From: JBFWUW01 sp050247075
Lineage (GTDB): Bacteria > Planctomycetota > Planctomycetia > Pirellulales > JBFWUW01
Assembly (NCBI GenBank): GCA_050247075.1
Contig: JBFWUW010000107.1
Location: 1 to 16,720, forward strand
Reading direction: 5' to 3'
DNA length: 16,720 bases
The notes beneath the pieces were generated by a model that saw only the letters and a list, made by a program, of their open reading frames with translations, searched no databases and was not told the DNA's origin. Below, one piece after another: positions 6,490-14,490 of the stretch. The position numbers and the translations under genes were made by a program. How positions within the stretch are numbered: position 1 is the stretch's first letter; each line of letters opens with the position of its first letter.

Positions 6490-6735
6490 ATGTCGAACAC
6501 CTCTTCATCCGCGGCCGATCTGGGCCTGCTCGTGTCGGCGGACGGGTTGGCCCAAATGCTCGATCTATCTGTACGCACACTGTGGCGATTGCGGAGCGCA
6601 GGCAAAATCCCCGCCCCCATGAAGTTGGGAGGCAGTGTTCGATGGCGGCTAGCCGACATCCACGCTTGGATCGCCGCTGGCTGCCCGGAACACAACGGGT
6701 ACTCAAAAAAATCCCGTCGCGCGTCGCGCGGATAG
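6490..6735 (+). CDS. AlpA-like excisionase / HTH_17 DNA-binding protein
   Basis: This 81-residue MerR-type helix-turn-helix protein carries the usual HTH_17/excisionase signature. Residues about 13-60 read LVSADGLAQMLDLSVRTLWR, then an RSAGKIPAPMKLGGSVRW wing, then LADIHAWI. The gene ends 39 bp before the integrase start, the standard Xis-Int arrangement of integrative elements. The predicted role is to bend DNA at the att sites for excision, and perhaps to repress or activate int. Its likely targets are the phased 10-bp repeats near the tRNA (8142-8196). The C-terminal tail is short and basic (SKKSRRASRG). ATG 6490 is used; ATG 6485 is in a different frame. Confidence 0.85.
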   Translation: MSNTSSSAADLGLLVSADGLAQMLDLSVRTLWRLRSAGKIPAPMKLGGSVRWRLADIHAWIAAGCPEHNGYSKKSRRASRG

Positions 6736-6774
6736 CGCAACCCACTCGCGAGCGCTACTCTGCGAACGCAACAT

Positions 6775-8097
6775 ATGGCCAATCTCTACCGACCAACCTA
6801 CACCAAGACCGACCCGGAAACGGGCGAGCGAGTCACTGGCCGACTGCGCAAATGGTACGCCAAATACCGTGACGCGGACGGCGTGATTCGCAAGGTGCCG
6901 TTGTGCGCCGACAAGACAGCCGCGCAGGCGATGTTGGCCAGTATCTTGCGAAACGCTGACCGGCAGCATGCCGGACTCGTTGACCCGACAAAGGTACATC
7001 TAACACGGGCCATCGACGACCACATCGACGACTTTCGCACCCACCTGTTGGCAATGGCCCGTAGTCCATTTCACATTAGTGAGACGGTTCGCAACATCCA
7101 GGCGATGGTTGCGGCTTGCGGTGGCAAGGTTCTGGGTGACTTGAAGGACGCCGGCTCCCGGATGGAACAGCGGCTGGCGGATCGGTTGGGTGAGGGAAAG
7201 TCGTACCGCACGATCAACGCGGAGTTGATCGCCGTAAGATCATTTTGCAAATGGCTGACTTTGCATAAGCGGTTGCCCACTGACCCCACGCAGGGCTTGA
7301 AACGACTCAATGTCGAGGAAGACCGCCGCCGCACCCGCAGGTCACTGACCGATGATGAATCGAGGCGGCTCATTCAAGCCGCTACGGAAAGCCAACGAGT
7401 CGAGAGGGGCTTGTCGGGCGTCGATCGCGCCATGCTGTACTTGCTGGCGCAACGAACGGGGCTGCGACGAAGTGAGTTGAAGAGTCTCAGGCATCAGTCC
7501 TTCAAACTTGAAGCGAGTCCGCCAAGTGTCGCGGTGAAGGCGCGACAATCCAAACATCGTGAAAATGACCTGCTCCCGTTGCCGGCGGAAGTGGCCGAGG
7601 CCCTGCGCGACTACTTGAAAGGGCGGGATCCAGCGCAACCAATCTGGCCAGGAGGTTGGTGGCGACGGTCGGCCGAGATGTTCCAGGCCGATTTGAAAGA
7701 GGCGAACATTGCTTGCCAAGACGAAGAAGGAACCGTGCTGGACTTTCACGGCCAAAGAACGACGTTCATTACGGGCCTGGCATTAGCTGGCGTGCCACCT
7801 GCCACGGCCCAACGCCTAGCTCGTCATAGCGACGTAAACCTTACAATGGGCACGTATACGAGGTTGCAGATTGAGGAACTGGCCGGAGCCGTGGACAAGC
7901 TGCCGGGGCTTCGGTCGCCTCATCAAACGGACGTATCCGAATCAAGACAACTCATCGCCGAATCACGGCCTACAGCGGAAATCGACGACCACGAATTGCA
8001 ACATGTGGTTGCGGCATGGCAGAGCCTCGCTCAAGAAGTGCGGGCAACCATTCTTTCAATTGTCCGGCTGGCGGATGCCGCGCGCCCGAAAGGCTAG
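6775..8097 (+). CDS. int: Tyrosine recombinase (integrase) of the element
   Basis: A 440-residue phage-type tyrosine recombinase. An N-terminal arm-binding region (about 1-75) is followed by a SAM-like core-binding domain (about 76-175) and the catalytic domain (about 190-375). The catalytic set is visible: Arg231 in TGLRRSEL, Lys260 in RQSKHR, His325 and Arg328 in HGQR, His351 in ARHSDVN, and nucleophile Tyr361 in GTYTR. All are present, so the enzyme is probably active. The C-terminal 65 residues after the Tyr are longer than usual, with a second helical segment. Its stop is 195 bp from the 3' end of tRNA-Ser, its probable attachment site. Integrases of this kind recombine tRNA 3' ends with an element att site. 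Confidence 0.93.
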   Translation: MANLYRPTYTKTDPETGERVTGRLRKWYAKYRDADGVIRKVPLCADKTAAQAMLASILRNADRQHAGLVDPTKVHLTRAIDDHIDDFRTHLLAMARSPFHISETVRNIQAMVAACGGKVLGDLKDAGSRMEQRLADRLGEGKSYRTINAELIAVRSFCKWLTLHKRLPTDPTQGLKRLNVEEDRRRTRRSLTDDESRRLIQAATESQRVERGLSGVDRAMLYLLAQRTGLRRSELKSLRHQSFKLEASPPSVAVKARQSKHRENDLLPLPAEVAEALRDYLKGRDPAQPIWPGGWWRRSAEMFQADLKEANIACQDEEGTVLDFHGQRTTFITGLALAGVPPATAQRLARHSDVNLTMGTYTRLQIEELAGAVDKLPGLRSPHQTDVSESRQLIAESRPTAEIDDHELQHVVAAWQSLAQEVRATILSIVRLADAARPKG

Positions 8098-8141
8098 CCA
8101 GCCTACTTGGCGCGATCCCTGCTCCACTTCCCGAACCCTTC

Positions 8142-8196
8142 GCATGTACCAGGGCATGTACCAACTGCTGTCATTAGCCGTCATTGGCTGTCATTA
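8142..8196. repeat. Phased direct repeats, candidate arm sites for Int/Xis
   Basis: GCATGTACCA occurs at 8142-8151 and 8154-8163 (12-bp spacing). Three 10-bp units follow end to end: GCTGTCATTA (8167-8176), GCCGTCATTG (8177-8186), GCTGTCATTA (8187-8196). A related unit, GCTTGTCATA, is at 8282-8291 beside the tRNA. The 10-bp period matches one helical turn, as at known arm or excisionase binding sites. Confidence 0.6.
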
Positions 8197-8240
8197 TCTG
8201 GCAATTTCGGGGCCAGACACATCGGCGACCACCAAAACCA

Positions 8241-8265
8241 AAAGCCCTTGTGGGGCAAGGGCTTT
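8241..8265 (+). terminator. Hairpin between integrase and tRNA
   Basis: AAAGCCCTTG (8241-8250) and CAAGGGCTTT (8256-8265) form a perfect 10-bp stem with a 5-base loop. It probably ends integrase transcription before it runs antisense into the tRNA. The A-side and T-side ends make it usable on both strands. Confidence 0.55.
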
Positions 8266-8292
8266 GGCATCGTTTGGCACGGCTTGTCATAG

Positions 8293-8340
8293 CGGAGGGC
8301 ACGGGAGTCGAACCCGCAACCGGTTGCCCGGCATCTGATT
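8293..8340. other. Probable attachment site (tRNA 3' half)
   Basis: The tRNA-Ser 3' portion faces the integrase, as in many elements where the att core is the T-arm and acceptor end. The matching direct repeat at the element's other end must lie left of the window, so the core length is inferred and not seen. Confidence 0.55.
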
Positions 8341-8374
8341 TCGAGTCAGACCGCTAACCATTCGCTTACCCTCC
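8293..8374 (-). tRNA. tRNA-Ser (anticodon CGA)
   Basis: The minus strand folds as a complete cloverleaf of 82 nt. The acceptor is GGAGGGT (8374-8368) with GCCCTCC and discriminator G at 8293. The anticodon stem TCTGA/TCAGA encloses loop CTCGAAA, anticodon CGA. The long variable arm CCGG-GCAA-CCGG is diagnostic of Ser/Leu/Tyr-class tRNAs. The T-arm is GCGGG-TTCGACT-CCCGT. The 3' CCA is not encoded. It reads codon UCG. It is the likely integration target of the element at its left. Confidence 0.93.
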
Positions 8375-8385
8375 GGGGAAGCAGC

Positions 8386-8414
8386 AATTTAATCGTAGTC
8401 CGCCTGGATGACAA
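8386..8414 (-). promoter_or_regulatory. Promoter of tRNA-Ser
   Basis: On the minus strand TTGTCA (8414-8409) and TAAATT (8391-8386) are separated by 17 bp. The tRNA 5' end lies 11 bp after the -10 box, a fitting distance for tRNA transcription. Confidence 0.55.
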
Positions 8415-8588
8415 TGCGAAACGGCCTTTGGTTCGCCAACTCTCGGCAAGTTGACGGGCTGCCCGTGCCAATAAACGGCGGGTGGAATGGGCACCCGGCG
8501 GAGATTAACATGGCAGGCATATCAAGATCGTCGCACATGCCCCCGTGAGGCCGCTGCCATGCCGCTCTGCTTGCTTTCGTTCTGTTCC

Positions 8589-9623
8589 ATGCGTCCGAGC
8601 CGTTGGATGGCCGCCGCGATCTTGGCGGCTGGCTGCTGGTTGGCTCCCCCCAAACCGGCCGCGGCGGGCGAATACGAAGTCAGCAATGACGACGAGTTCA
8701 TCAAGATTGCCACCCCCACGCTGGAGGCGGCCATCCGCAAGAAGGGCTACGTCAGCGGCGTGGCGGCCGGTTCGCTGTTGGACAAAAAGACCGGCTTTCG
8801 CGATATCGGCTTCGGCTTGGATATCGTCGATTGGATCATGGAGCCAGGCAGCGACGAGGCCTACCGCGAGGAACTCAAGCAGACCAATCCCGAAATCGTC
8901 TACGAGTTCAACAACAAATACCACGGCAAGATCGCCAAACGGTCGATCGAGGGGCCGCAAATCTGCACGCAGGCCAAACAACTCGACCCGCGGGTGGTCC
9001 TGGGGAACGATTTCGTGGCGGTGACGATGGACTACAAGTACAAAACGGCCGCGCCGGGCAAGCAAGTCGGCAGCTGTTGGTCGCAGCAAATCGTGTTTCC
9101 GCAAGGGCAGCGGTACTTTGTCTCCAGTGACAAGGTCGAGTCGGTCAACAGCAGCCCGGCAATGTTTCAGCGGCTCGACATGCCGGGGCACATCAAGCAC
9201 AACAAGGGCGACACCTTTAGCGAGGTCTACCTAAGCTATCACGGCATTGTACCGGCCGAGGAGTTTTTCGACGATTTCGCGCCGGACGACAAATTCCTCT
9301 ACCGTCGCCAGGAAGGAAAGATTCCCGAGCGGTTCATTCGCGGCTACCATTTGCGAGATCCCCAGACCGGCAAGGCCGGCCCCTGGCTGGCGGCATTGGT
9401 GCTAGACCCTGCCGTGGTCAGCGAAGCCTGGTGCCACCAGCGCGGCTACATCTGCATGATCCTGGAATATGGCGGCCGCCCGGTGAAAGCGGGCGAGTCG
9501 TTCGGTGCCGCCTGGATCGTGGGCTACTTCGACTCGATCGACGAAATGAACCAGGTCTACGACCAATACCGCGACCATACCGGGCTAAAGGTCGATACGA
9601 CCGGCTGGAAACTGACGAAGTAA
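8589..9623 (+). CDS. Secreted protein of unknown family
   Basis: The 344-residue form starting MRPSRW (ATG 8589) has a clean signal peptide: a basic start, a hydrophobic core around MAAAILAAGCWLA, and a cleavage-like AAAG before residue about 27. ATG 8559 and further upstream starts would add residues before it. The mature protein is acidic with many Tyr, Trp and Asp residues and strand-rich texture; a central part around GDTFSEVYLSYHGIVPAEEF and a C-terminal GAAWIVGYF segment look like a folded beta domain. I do not recognise the family; it resembles planctomycete proteins kept as hypothetical. Two Cys (in SIEGPQICTQ and GSCWSQ) may form a disulfide. Expected location: periplasm or paryphoplasm. 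It is the first host gene beyond the tRNA. Confidence 0.8.
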   Translation: MRPSRWMAAAILAAGCWLAPPKPAAAGEYEVSNDDEFIKIATPTLEAAIRKKGYVSGVAAGSLLDKKTGFRDIGFGLDIVDWIMEPGSDEAYREELKQTNPEIVYEFNNKYHGKIAKRSIEGPQICTQAKQLDPRVVLGNDFVAVTMDYKYKTAAPGKQVGSCWSQQIVFPQGQRYFVSSDKVESVNSSPAMFQRLDMPGHIKHNKGDTFSEVYLSYHGIVPAEEFFDDFAPDDKFLYRRQEGKIPERFIRGYHLRDPQTGKAGPWLAALVLDPAVVSEAWCHQRGYICMILEYGGRPVKAGESFGAAWIVGYFDSIDEMNQVYDQYRDHTGLKVDTTGWKLTK

Positions 9624-9751
9624 CGTCGATGTCCATTCGTGGAATCGTGGCGCGCAAGAGAAAGCGATGATCGCGGCACGTATCCAGCACGGAAGCGGCG
9701 TTTTCCACCGACCTAGTGCCGCGGCATCCACGTTGTGCGAGGGACTTTCGC

Positions 9752-10033
9752 TTGTGGAACGACCTGCGCTGGTTTTTCTTGCTGCTGGTGCCGCCCGCCG
9801 GTAGCGCGGTTGCCGCCGGCCTGCGTGCCGGGTGGTCCCAGGCAATGGCCGCCGCCTTAGTTGGGTTGGCGTTGTCCGCGATCTTGTTCGTGCAAACGAG
9901 ATTTGGTTTCACATCGTCCAATTGGGCAACCTACGACCGCGAAAAGCAACCGTTAGGGTATTGGCTGAGCGTAGCATTCATCGGAGCATTTTGGGTGGGA
10001 ACTTCCGTGCTGGGCTATTCTGTCTCACGGTAG
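9752..10033 (+). CDS. Small three-helix membrane protein
   Basis: Residues from a TTG at 9752 (WNDLRWFF) give 93 residues with three hydrophobic helices: WFFLLLVPPAGSAVAAGL, MAAALVGLALSAILFV and YWLSVAFIGAFWVGTSVLG. GAGGGA at 9738-9743 is about eight bases before the TTG and supports it. A longer GTG start at 9716 adds twelve residues. No family recognised. Conserved-looking signs are the short polar loops and the NWATYDREKQPLGYW segment between helices two and three. Possibly an inner-membrane accessory protein; function unknown. Confidence 0.6.
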   Translation: MWNDLRWFFLLLVPPAGSAVAAGLRAGWSQAMAAALVGLALSAILFVQTRFGFTSSNWATYDREKQPLGYWLSVAFIGAFWVGTSVLGYSVSR

Positions 10034-10458
10034 TCCGATTAAGGTGAGACTGTCCCCGTAACGGGCCAATCCACGGCATTGGCCGTGCCGATTTGGTGCC
10101 CCGCGGCGCGATGCGATCGATGCCAGCGCCTGCCGCTTCAGTACCGCCCCGATGGGCTATTCAAGCACCGTTCGATGGTGTGGGAATGTGGTCGAGAACG
10201 GAGTTTTTTCCAGCTATTCCGTCGGATTTATTTCTCCCTTAACATTTATCGCGTATATTCTTGAGGATAAAATTGTTGGGATGCAGGCCGCTCTGGCAAC
10301 CAGCTTGCTCCGCCTTCTGGCGGAGGGGTTCACGTTGTTGTAAGCCACAGTTGACACGCGTGGCTGGCTTGCCGCGTTGCTGGACCTCCCCACCGCCGCG
10401 TGTGGAACGGGCTTGCCCCGTTTGGCATGCGGTCGCTACCCCCGCCTAATAACCGAGA
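10034..10458. other. Gene-free stretch before the sulfotransferase
   Basis: About 425 bp without a convincing gene. I see GGCCAAT/ATTGGCC (10064-10070 with 10078-10084), the hairpin CTCCGCC/GGCGGAG (10308-10314 with 10319-10325) and an AT-rich patch near 10200-10275 that could contain a promoter. A 63-residue ORF (10152-10343) is unlikely to be real. Confidence 0.4.
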
Positions 10459-11391
10459 ATGGCCTCGCCGAATTTTTTTATCGTCGGTGCGCCCAAGTGC
10501 GGCACTACGTCACTCTCCGCCTATCTGCGAGAACATCCGCAAGTCTTCATGGCCACCCCGAAAGAACTGGGCTATTTTGCCACCGACTTGCCGAAGCTAC
10601 GCAACGTAACCAGTCTGGCGAAGTACGAGCAACTCTTCGCGGCCGCGACCGACAAACAGATCCGCCGGGGTGAGGCTTCGGTTTTGTACATGCCGTCGCG
10701 GCAGGCGGCCTCTCTGGTGAAAGAATACGCCCCGCGCGCCAAGATTGTCATCATGGTCCGCAATCCGTTGGATTTGCTGGCCTCGTGGCACGCCCAACTG
10801 GTCTGCAATCGTGACGAGACGGAAGTCTCGTTTGAACGCGCGTGGGACCTGCGGTTCGAGCGCAAGCTGGGACGGAAAGTTCCCCAGGCCTGCCGCCACG
10901 CAAGGCTTTTATGGTATCACGAACTGGCCCGCCTGGGAAAACAGACTGATCGATGGGTGCAAAGCTTTGGCCAAGAACAGGTAAAAATCGTTTGCTTCGA
11001 CGACCTCAAAGCCGACGCCGGCGCGGTCTATCGCGATGTCTTGGAATTTCTGGACCTGCCCGACGACGGCCGCGAGTCGTTTCCCATTTTCAATGCCCGC
11101 AAACGTCCGCGGTTGCCGGCCCTTGCCACGCTTACCGAGCGCCCTCCGCAATCACTGGCCCGCGCGGCAATGCTCGCCAAGAAATGCCTAGGAATTAAAA
11201 ACTGGGGCGTGCTTTCGCTCTTGCGGCGGTGGAATACCGCGGCCGTGGCGCCGGGCGACAACCTCGCCCCGCGCGTGCAACGCGAGATCTTGGCCACATA
11301 CATGGACGACATGCAACTGCTGGGTGAGTTGGCGGATCGCGAGTTCGCGAACTGGATTGAACCGGCCGGCATCCGGTTGATGGCGTTGTAG
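10459..11391 (+). CDS. Sulfotransferase (PAPS-dependent)
   Basis: This 310-residue protein has both PAPS-binding signatures. The 5'-phosphosulfate loop is VGAPKCGTTS (9-18) and the 3'-phosphate loop is IMVRNPLDLLASW (98-110; Arg101, Ser109). The later segments EQVKIVCFDDLKAD and VLEFLDLPDDG, and the C-terminal tail with EILATYMDDMQLLGELADRE, match the bacterial Sulfotransfer family seen with heparan/chondroitin-type and lipid sulfotransferases. It would transfer sulfate from PAPS to a hydroxyl or amine of an unknown acceptor, probably a glycan. No signal peptide, so cytosolic or membrane-peripheral. No linked glycosyltransferase is in view. Sulfotransferases are numerous in many planctomycete genomes. 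Confidence 0.9.
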   Translation: MASPNFFIVGAPKCGTTSLSAYLREHPQVFMATPKELGYFATDLPKLRNVTSLAKYEQLFAAATDKQIRRGEASVLYMPSRQAASLVKEYAPRAKIVIMVRNPLDLLASWHAQLVCNRDETEVSFERAWDLRFERKLGRKVPQACRHARLLWYHELARLGKQTDRWVQSFGQEQVKIVCFDDLKADAGAVYRDVLEFLDLPDDGRESFPIFNARKRPRLPALATLTERPPQSLARAAMLAKKCLGIKNWGVLSLLRRWNTAAVAPGDNLAPRVQREILATYMDDMQLLGELADREFANWIEPAGIRLMAL

Positions 11392-11477
11392 GCGAGCTTC
11401 GTCGGAAAATAGCTTAGCTGCTTCGAGCCTTCCGTATGGGTGATTGCGATGGGCGCAAACCATGCAGCCGCACCGCA

Positions 11478-11753
11478 TCACCAAAACCGCCAGCACGGCT
11501 TGTTCTTTCGCGGCGGCGCGGCAAAGGGTACGGGCCGGGCCACCGTGACCATGACATAGGGAGGGCTCGTTTCCAGGCCTTCGTCGATCTCGATCCCCAG
11601 CAAGCCCATCACCGCTTGCAAATAGTCGCACTCCTCCGATTCGGCATCGTACTAAGGCTCGCCAGGCAGCTTTTTGCCGCGTTGATCGAACTCTCCCTCT
11701 TCGATCCAAACCGCGAGCAGCTTCTCGCCGGGGTCGGAGCGGGTACGTGCCGT
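11478..11753 (-). pseudogene. Remnant of a small gene with an in-frame stop
   Basis: In the frame directly after the DUF1501 stop codon, the minus strand reads a protein-like segment (DPGEKLLAVWIEEGEF, then GKKLPGEP), then TAG at 11654-11652, then a second segment (YDAESEECDYLQAVMGLLGI, then IDEGLETSPPYVMVTVARP) ending at TGA 11480-11478. Composition is balanced and acidic like a real protein, but no start codon lies between the DUF1501 stop and the first segment, and the stop interrupts it. I infer a decayed gene fragment. No family recognised. A sequencing error or very short real ORF from a Met or Val in the second half is possible. Confidence 0.45.
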
Positions 11754-13238
11754 TCACCCGAACAATTCGGGGTGAACGATGCCGCTGCCGGCGACAGGCG
11801 ACGGTCGTCCCAATGGGTCGGTCACCATTGTGTGAGGGTCGATACCCAGCAGGTGAAATGCAGAAGCCAGGATATCCTTGGGCGAGAGCGGATTGGACTT
11901 CACCTCGCCACCGATCGTGTCGCTTTCGCCGACCACTTGGCCACGTCCAATGCCCGCGCCCGTCAAGCAGACGGAATAGGTTCGCGACCAGTGCTCGCGA
12001 CCGTTGCCGGGACGGTTGTTGAGTCGCGGCGATCGGCCATGTTCGCTGAGACAGAGTACCAGCGTTTCATCGAGCAGCCCGCGGGCTTCCATGTCTTGCA
12101 AGAAGCCCGGGAACGAATGGTCAAACACCGGCAACAAAAATTCCTTGAGTCGCGGGTAGTGGTTGGAATGTGTATCCCAGCCGTTGGCAAAATGACCATA
12201 CGTGTCCCAAAAGACACTGACGAACTTGCCACCCGCCTCGATCACTCGCCGTGCGGCCAACAACGATTGCCCGAACAAATTCATCCCGTACTGTTCACGC
12301 ATCGGTGCCGACTCTTGCTGCACGTCGAGCGCTTGCGACAATTTACCGCTCGACAAAAGGTCAAACGCCACCCGCTGCTGCTGGTCGAATCCCGATATCC
12401 GGTCGTGCGTTTCGAGGTCCCGGCGAACTGAGTCGAATTGCTCCAGCAACGCCCGCCGCAGCCCTATGCGAGCCAGCGTTGGACTGTCGGCCGTTGTACG
12501 TGGTCCAAGTTCAAAGCGATCGGTGAGATTGATTCCAGCGAACGGATCGAGCTTGCCGGAACCTTCCACCAGGACGGGAACTTCATGTGTGCCTGGCGCG
12601 TCGAACGAGGTCCAGAGCGGATCGTATTGTTGCCCCAGAAAACCAGCGTAAGGGCCGCCCAGCAGCGGGAAGTTCACATGCGCATATACGGGAAACGGCA
12701 ACGCCACGTTGCGTGGAACCGTGGGCCGGACTTGTGGTGCCTGTTGATGCGACAGATAGTCCACGACCGAACCAATGAATGGCCATTCGGTGCGGTCATT
12801 CGGGTCCGATTCTTTGGTGGGATTGATCCGCGGGATGCCGCACAAGGCGTAATTGATGGCGTGAAATGGCCAGGCGTGCGTCATGGACCGAACGATCGTC
12901 AGTCGATCAGCAATCGCGGCGACCCGCGGCAACATCTCGCCAATGGCCACCCCCGGTATGGCCGATGAAATAGATTTCAGCTCACCTTGGATTTCGGCCG
13001 GGGCATCGGGCTTTGGATCGAACGTCTCGTGCTGTGGTGGGGCACCAACCAGGTAGACGAGGATGCACGACTTGGCACGACCGAAGGAACTTCCCAGGTT
13101 GGCCGGTGGCTGAGCGGCCGCCAACTTAGAAAACCCCGCCAAGTTCAGGCCGAACAGGCTCAAGCCACCCAGGTGCAACAAATCTCGCCTGGCAATGCCA
13201 TCGCAGAGCGTCTTCGGATTGCCGAACAGCCGAATCAT
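11754..13238 (-). CDS. DUF1501 family protein, Tat-exported
   Basis: A 494-residue member of the DUF1501 family (sulfatase-like, alkaline-phosphatase-superfamily related fold), very abundant in Planctomycetota. The N-terminus has a twin-arginine signal (Arg17-Arg18 in IARRDLLHLGG) with a hydrophobic stretch ending near AAAQ at about 43. Family landmarks seen: ILVYLVGAPPQHETFDPKPD, EMLPRVAAIADRLTIVRSM, WDTHSNHYPRLKEFLLPVFD and VLCLSEHGRSPRLN near the C-terminus. The final DPLGRPSPV tail is typical. Family members are thought to act in the envelope; substrate unknown. They often pair with DUF1549/DUF1553 cytochrome-like genes, but none is seen here. Start ATG 13238. Confidence 0.92.
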   Translation of the reverse strand: MIRLFGNPKTLCDGIARRDLLHLGGLSLFGLNLAGFSKLAAAQPPANLGSSFGRAKSCILVYLVGAPPQHETFDPKPDAPAEIQGELKSISSAIPGVAIGEMLPRVAAIADRLTIVRSMTHAWPFHAINYALCGIPRINPTKESDPNDRTEWPFIGSVVDYLSHQQAPQVRPTVPRNVALPFPVYAHVNFPLLGGPYAGFLGQQYDPLWTSFDAPGTHEVPVLVEGSGKLDPFAGINLTDRFELGPRTTADSPTLARIGLRRALLEQFDSVRRDLETHDRISGFDQQQRVAFDLLSSGKLSQALDVQQESAPMREQYGMNLFGQSLLAARRVIEAGGKFVSVFWDTYGHFANGWDTHSNHYPRLKEFLLPVFDHSFPGFLQDMEARGLLDETLVLCLSEHGRSPRLNNRPGNGREHWSRTYSVCLTGAGIGRGQVVGESDTIGGEVKSNPLSPKDILASAFHLLGIDPHTMVTDPLGRPSPVAGSGIVHPELFG

Positions 13239-13856
13239 GGCTCGCCTTTTGGCCGGTTAGCACGACCGGGAACCCCGACCAGCCTCTTATCATGCCCGTC
13301 AATTGCAGAACAAGTCAAGCTTTCCAAGATCAGCAAGCCGGCATGACCAATGCCAGCCCAGGTTTTGGCGTGGAACATATTTGCTTGGCAGCAATTATGA
13401 TCGACCTTGCGTCAGCAGTTTCCGCGTTCAACCGTCATCACCTTCGTACAAAGTGTTGTGCTAACGATCTGTCGCGTCGCGCCCAATTGCCGGAATCTCA
13501 GTCGTGACAACAGTGGTACTCAAAGCAAGAACTTTGACCGGTTGGCGATTCATGACTGTCAAGGGTCAGTGGATAGCTCCGGTTGCAGGCCTCTCGAAGT
13601 GTCACCCGCGAACGTTCGATCTTGCACTCGGCGGCAGTCAAGTTACGGCAATTCGTGCCCACCATCACACTTGACGCTGTCGAGTGATTCTCGTTTCGCA
13701 ACTTAGAGTCCGTGTTCCACCTGAAACCCATCCAAGGCCATCTCGGCAATTCGGGAAATGCTGGTTTGCAACCAAGCCCAAATAGATTAGGCTGCGTTGA
13801 TGCGTTTTCCACCGGGGCGGATGCTTTCCCCAATCTTGCCAATAAAGGAGCTGCTG
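13239..13856. other. Gene-free stretch between DUF1501 and redoxin genes
   Basis: About 600 bp between divergent genes, lower in GC and with no convincing ORF. Short frames on both strands lack start signals and protein-like composition. It probably contains the promoters of both genes, but I cannot point to one. Confidence 0.5.
13844..13850 (+). promoter_or_regulatory. Shine-Dalgarno AAAGGAG deciding the redoxin start
   Basis: AAAGGAG lies six bases before ATG 13857 and selects that start over the upstream in-frame ATG at 13797. The 13857 start also gives an ordinary signal peptide. Confidence 0.8.
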
Positions 13857-14432
13857 ATGGCCCGATTCATGTCGTTGGGATTGGCGTTGTTGCTGTTAGC
13901 TGGCGCGGCCCGCGCGGCGGAACCAGCGGCGGATAAGCCCGCCAAGAAGGTCGATATCGGCACGCAGGCACCCGACTTCAAAATCAAAGACGCCGACGGC
14001 AACGATATTGACCTGGCCAAACTGACGGCCAAGGGGCCGGTACTGGTCCGCCTCACATGCGGCTGCTCGGGCTGCGACAAGGAGTTGGCCTATTTTCAGG
14101 CGATGCACGAAGCCTACAAAGAAGCTGGACTGACTTCGCTGGCGATCTTCCGCGAGCCCGACGCCAAAGTGGCCGACTATGTCAAAGAGAAAAAGCTCAA
14201 CATGCTCTATGCCGTCGATAGCAAGGGCGAGTCCTGGGGTATCTTCGAGACGAAGACCATGCCCACGAATTTTCTGATCGAAAAAGGGGGCAAGATCGTC
14301 TCCATCGCCGCCGGCTGCGACCCCAGCGGGCTGCTAGCCAAGAAGTTGGCGGAGAAGGTCGCCAAGGTGGTCAACACCGATGCCGTCGATGTGCAGAAGA
14401 AAGTCAACGACGCCGCGCCGGCCAAGCCGTAA
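13857..14432 (+). CDS. Secreted thioredoxin-fold protein (TlpA/AhpC-TSA-like)
   Basis: The 191-residue precursor has a signal peptide (ARFMSLGLALLLLAGAARA, cleavage near residue 20-21). The mature part is redoxin-like: IGTQAPDFKIKDADGNDIDL is the usual entry strand of AhpC/TSA and TlpA families, then LVRLTCGCSGC holds the active-site cysteines (Cys68, Cys70, Cys73; CSGC is the CxxC). MPTNFLI contains the cis-Pro (Pro136), and GGKIVSIAAGCDPSG closes the fold. An additional Cys154 may serve in resolving. The C-terminal 25 residues are Lys/Ala/Asp-rich. Predicted to act in the periplasm as thiol-disulfide reductase or peroxidase. Followed by a strong terminator. Confidence 0.88.
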   Translation: MARFMSLGLALLLLAGAARAAEPAADKPAKKVDIGTQAPDFKIKDADGNDIDLAKLTAKGPVLVRLTCGCSGCDKELAYFQAMHEAYKEAGLTSLAIFREPDAKVADYVKEKKLNMLYAVDSKGESWGIFETKTMPTNFLIEKGGKIVSIAAGCDPSGLLAKKLAEKVAKVVNTDAVDVQKKVNDAAPAKP

Positions 14433-14454
14433 CCTCCCATTCCAACAAAATAGA

Positions 14455-14490
14455 CTGGCGCTGGCGAATGCCGCCAGCGCCAGTATTTTG
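14455..14490. terminator. Strong intrinsic terminator after redoxin gene
   Basis: A perfect 13-bp stem (14455-14467 with 14473-14485; ACTGGCGCTGGCG) with loop AATGC is followed by ATTTT. An A-run precedes it (AAAATAG), so it could also serve the opposite strand. Confidence 0.85.

Larger units (their letters stand above)
1..8340. mobile_element. Right part of an integrative element in tRNA-Ser(CGA)
   Basis: A tyrosine recombinase (6775-8097) ends 195 bp before the 3' end of a tRNA-Ser gene, with an AlpA-like excisionase just upstream. This is the standard layout of an element integrated by tRNA 3'-end recombination. The cargo to the left (TraD/HerA-like ATPase, Replication-relaxation protein, many small unknown proteins) fits a transfer or replication module and not host housekeeping. 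The left end and the second att copy are not in the window, so the left limit given is only the window edge. No relaxase, VirB/TrwC-type gene or phage structural gene is seen. The element could therefore be mobilisable or conjugative with its relaxase further left. The tRNA-side boundary is well supported; the exact crossover point is not known. Confidence 0.8.

Noticed and set aside
1..8374. CRISPR array or retron
   Set aside because: No regularly spaced repeat-spacer pattern, Cas gene or reverse transcriptase is present; the repeats near 8142-8196 are too short and adjacent.
10152..10343. 63-codon ORF before the sulfotransferase
   Set aside because: No start signal or motif; I could not distinguish it from chance.
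11436..12431. 331-codon plus-strand ORF opposite DUF1501
   Set aside because: Antisense shadow of a clearly recognisable DUF1501 gene with a matching family signature.
13498..13842. 114-codon minus-strand ORF between DUF1501 and the redoxin gene
   Set aside because: No ribosome site or domain, and many Cys/Ser in a non-protein-like pattern; at best a decayed remnant.
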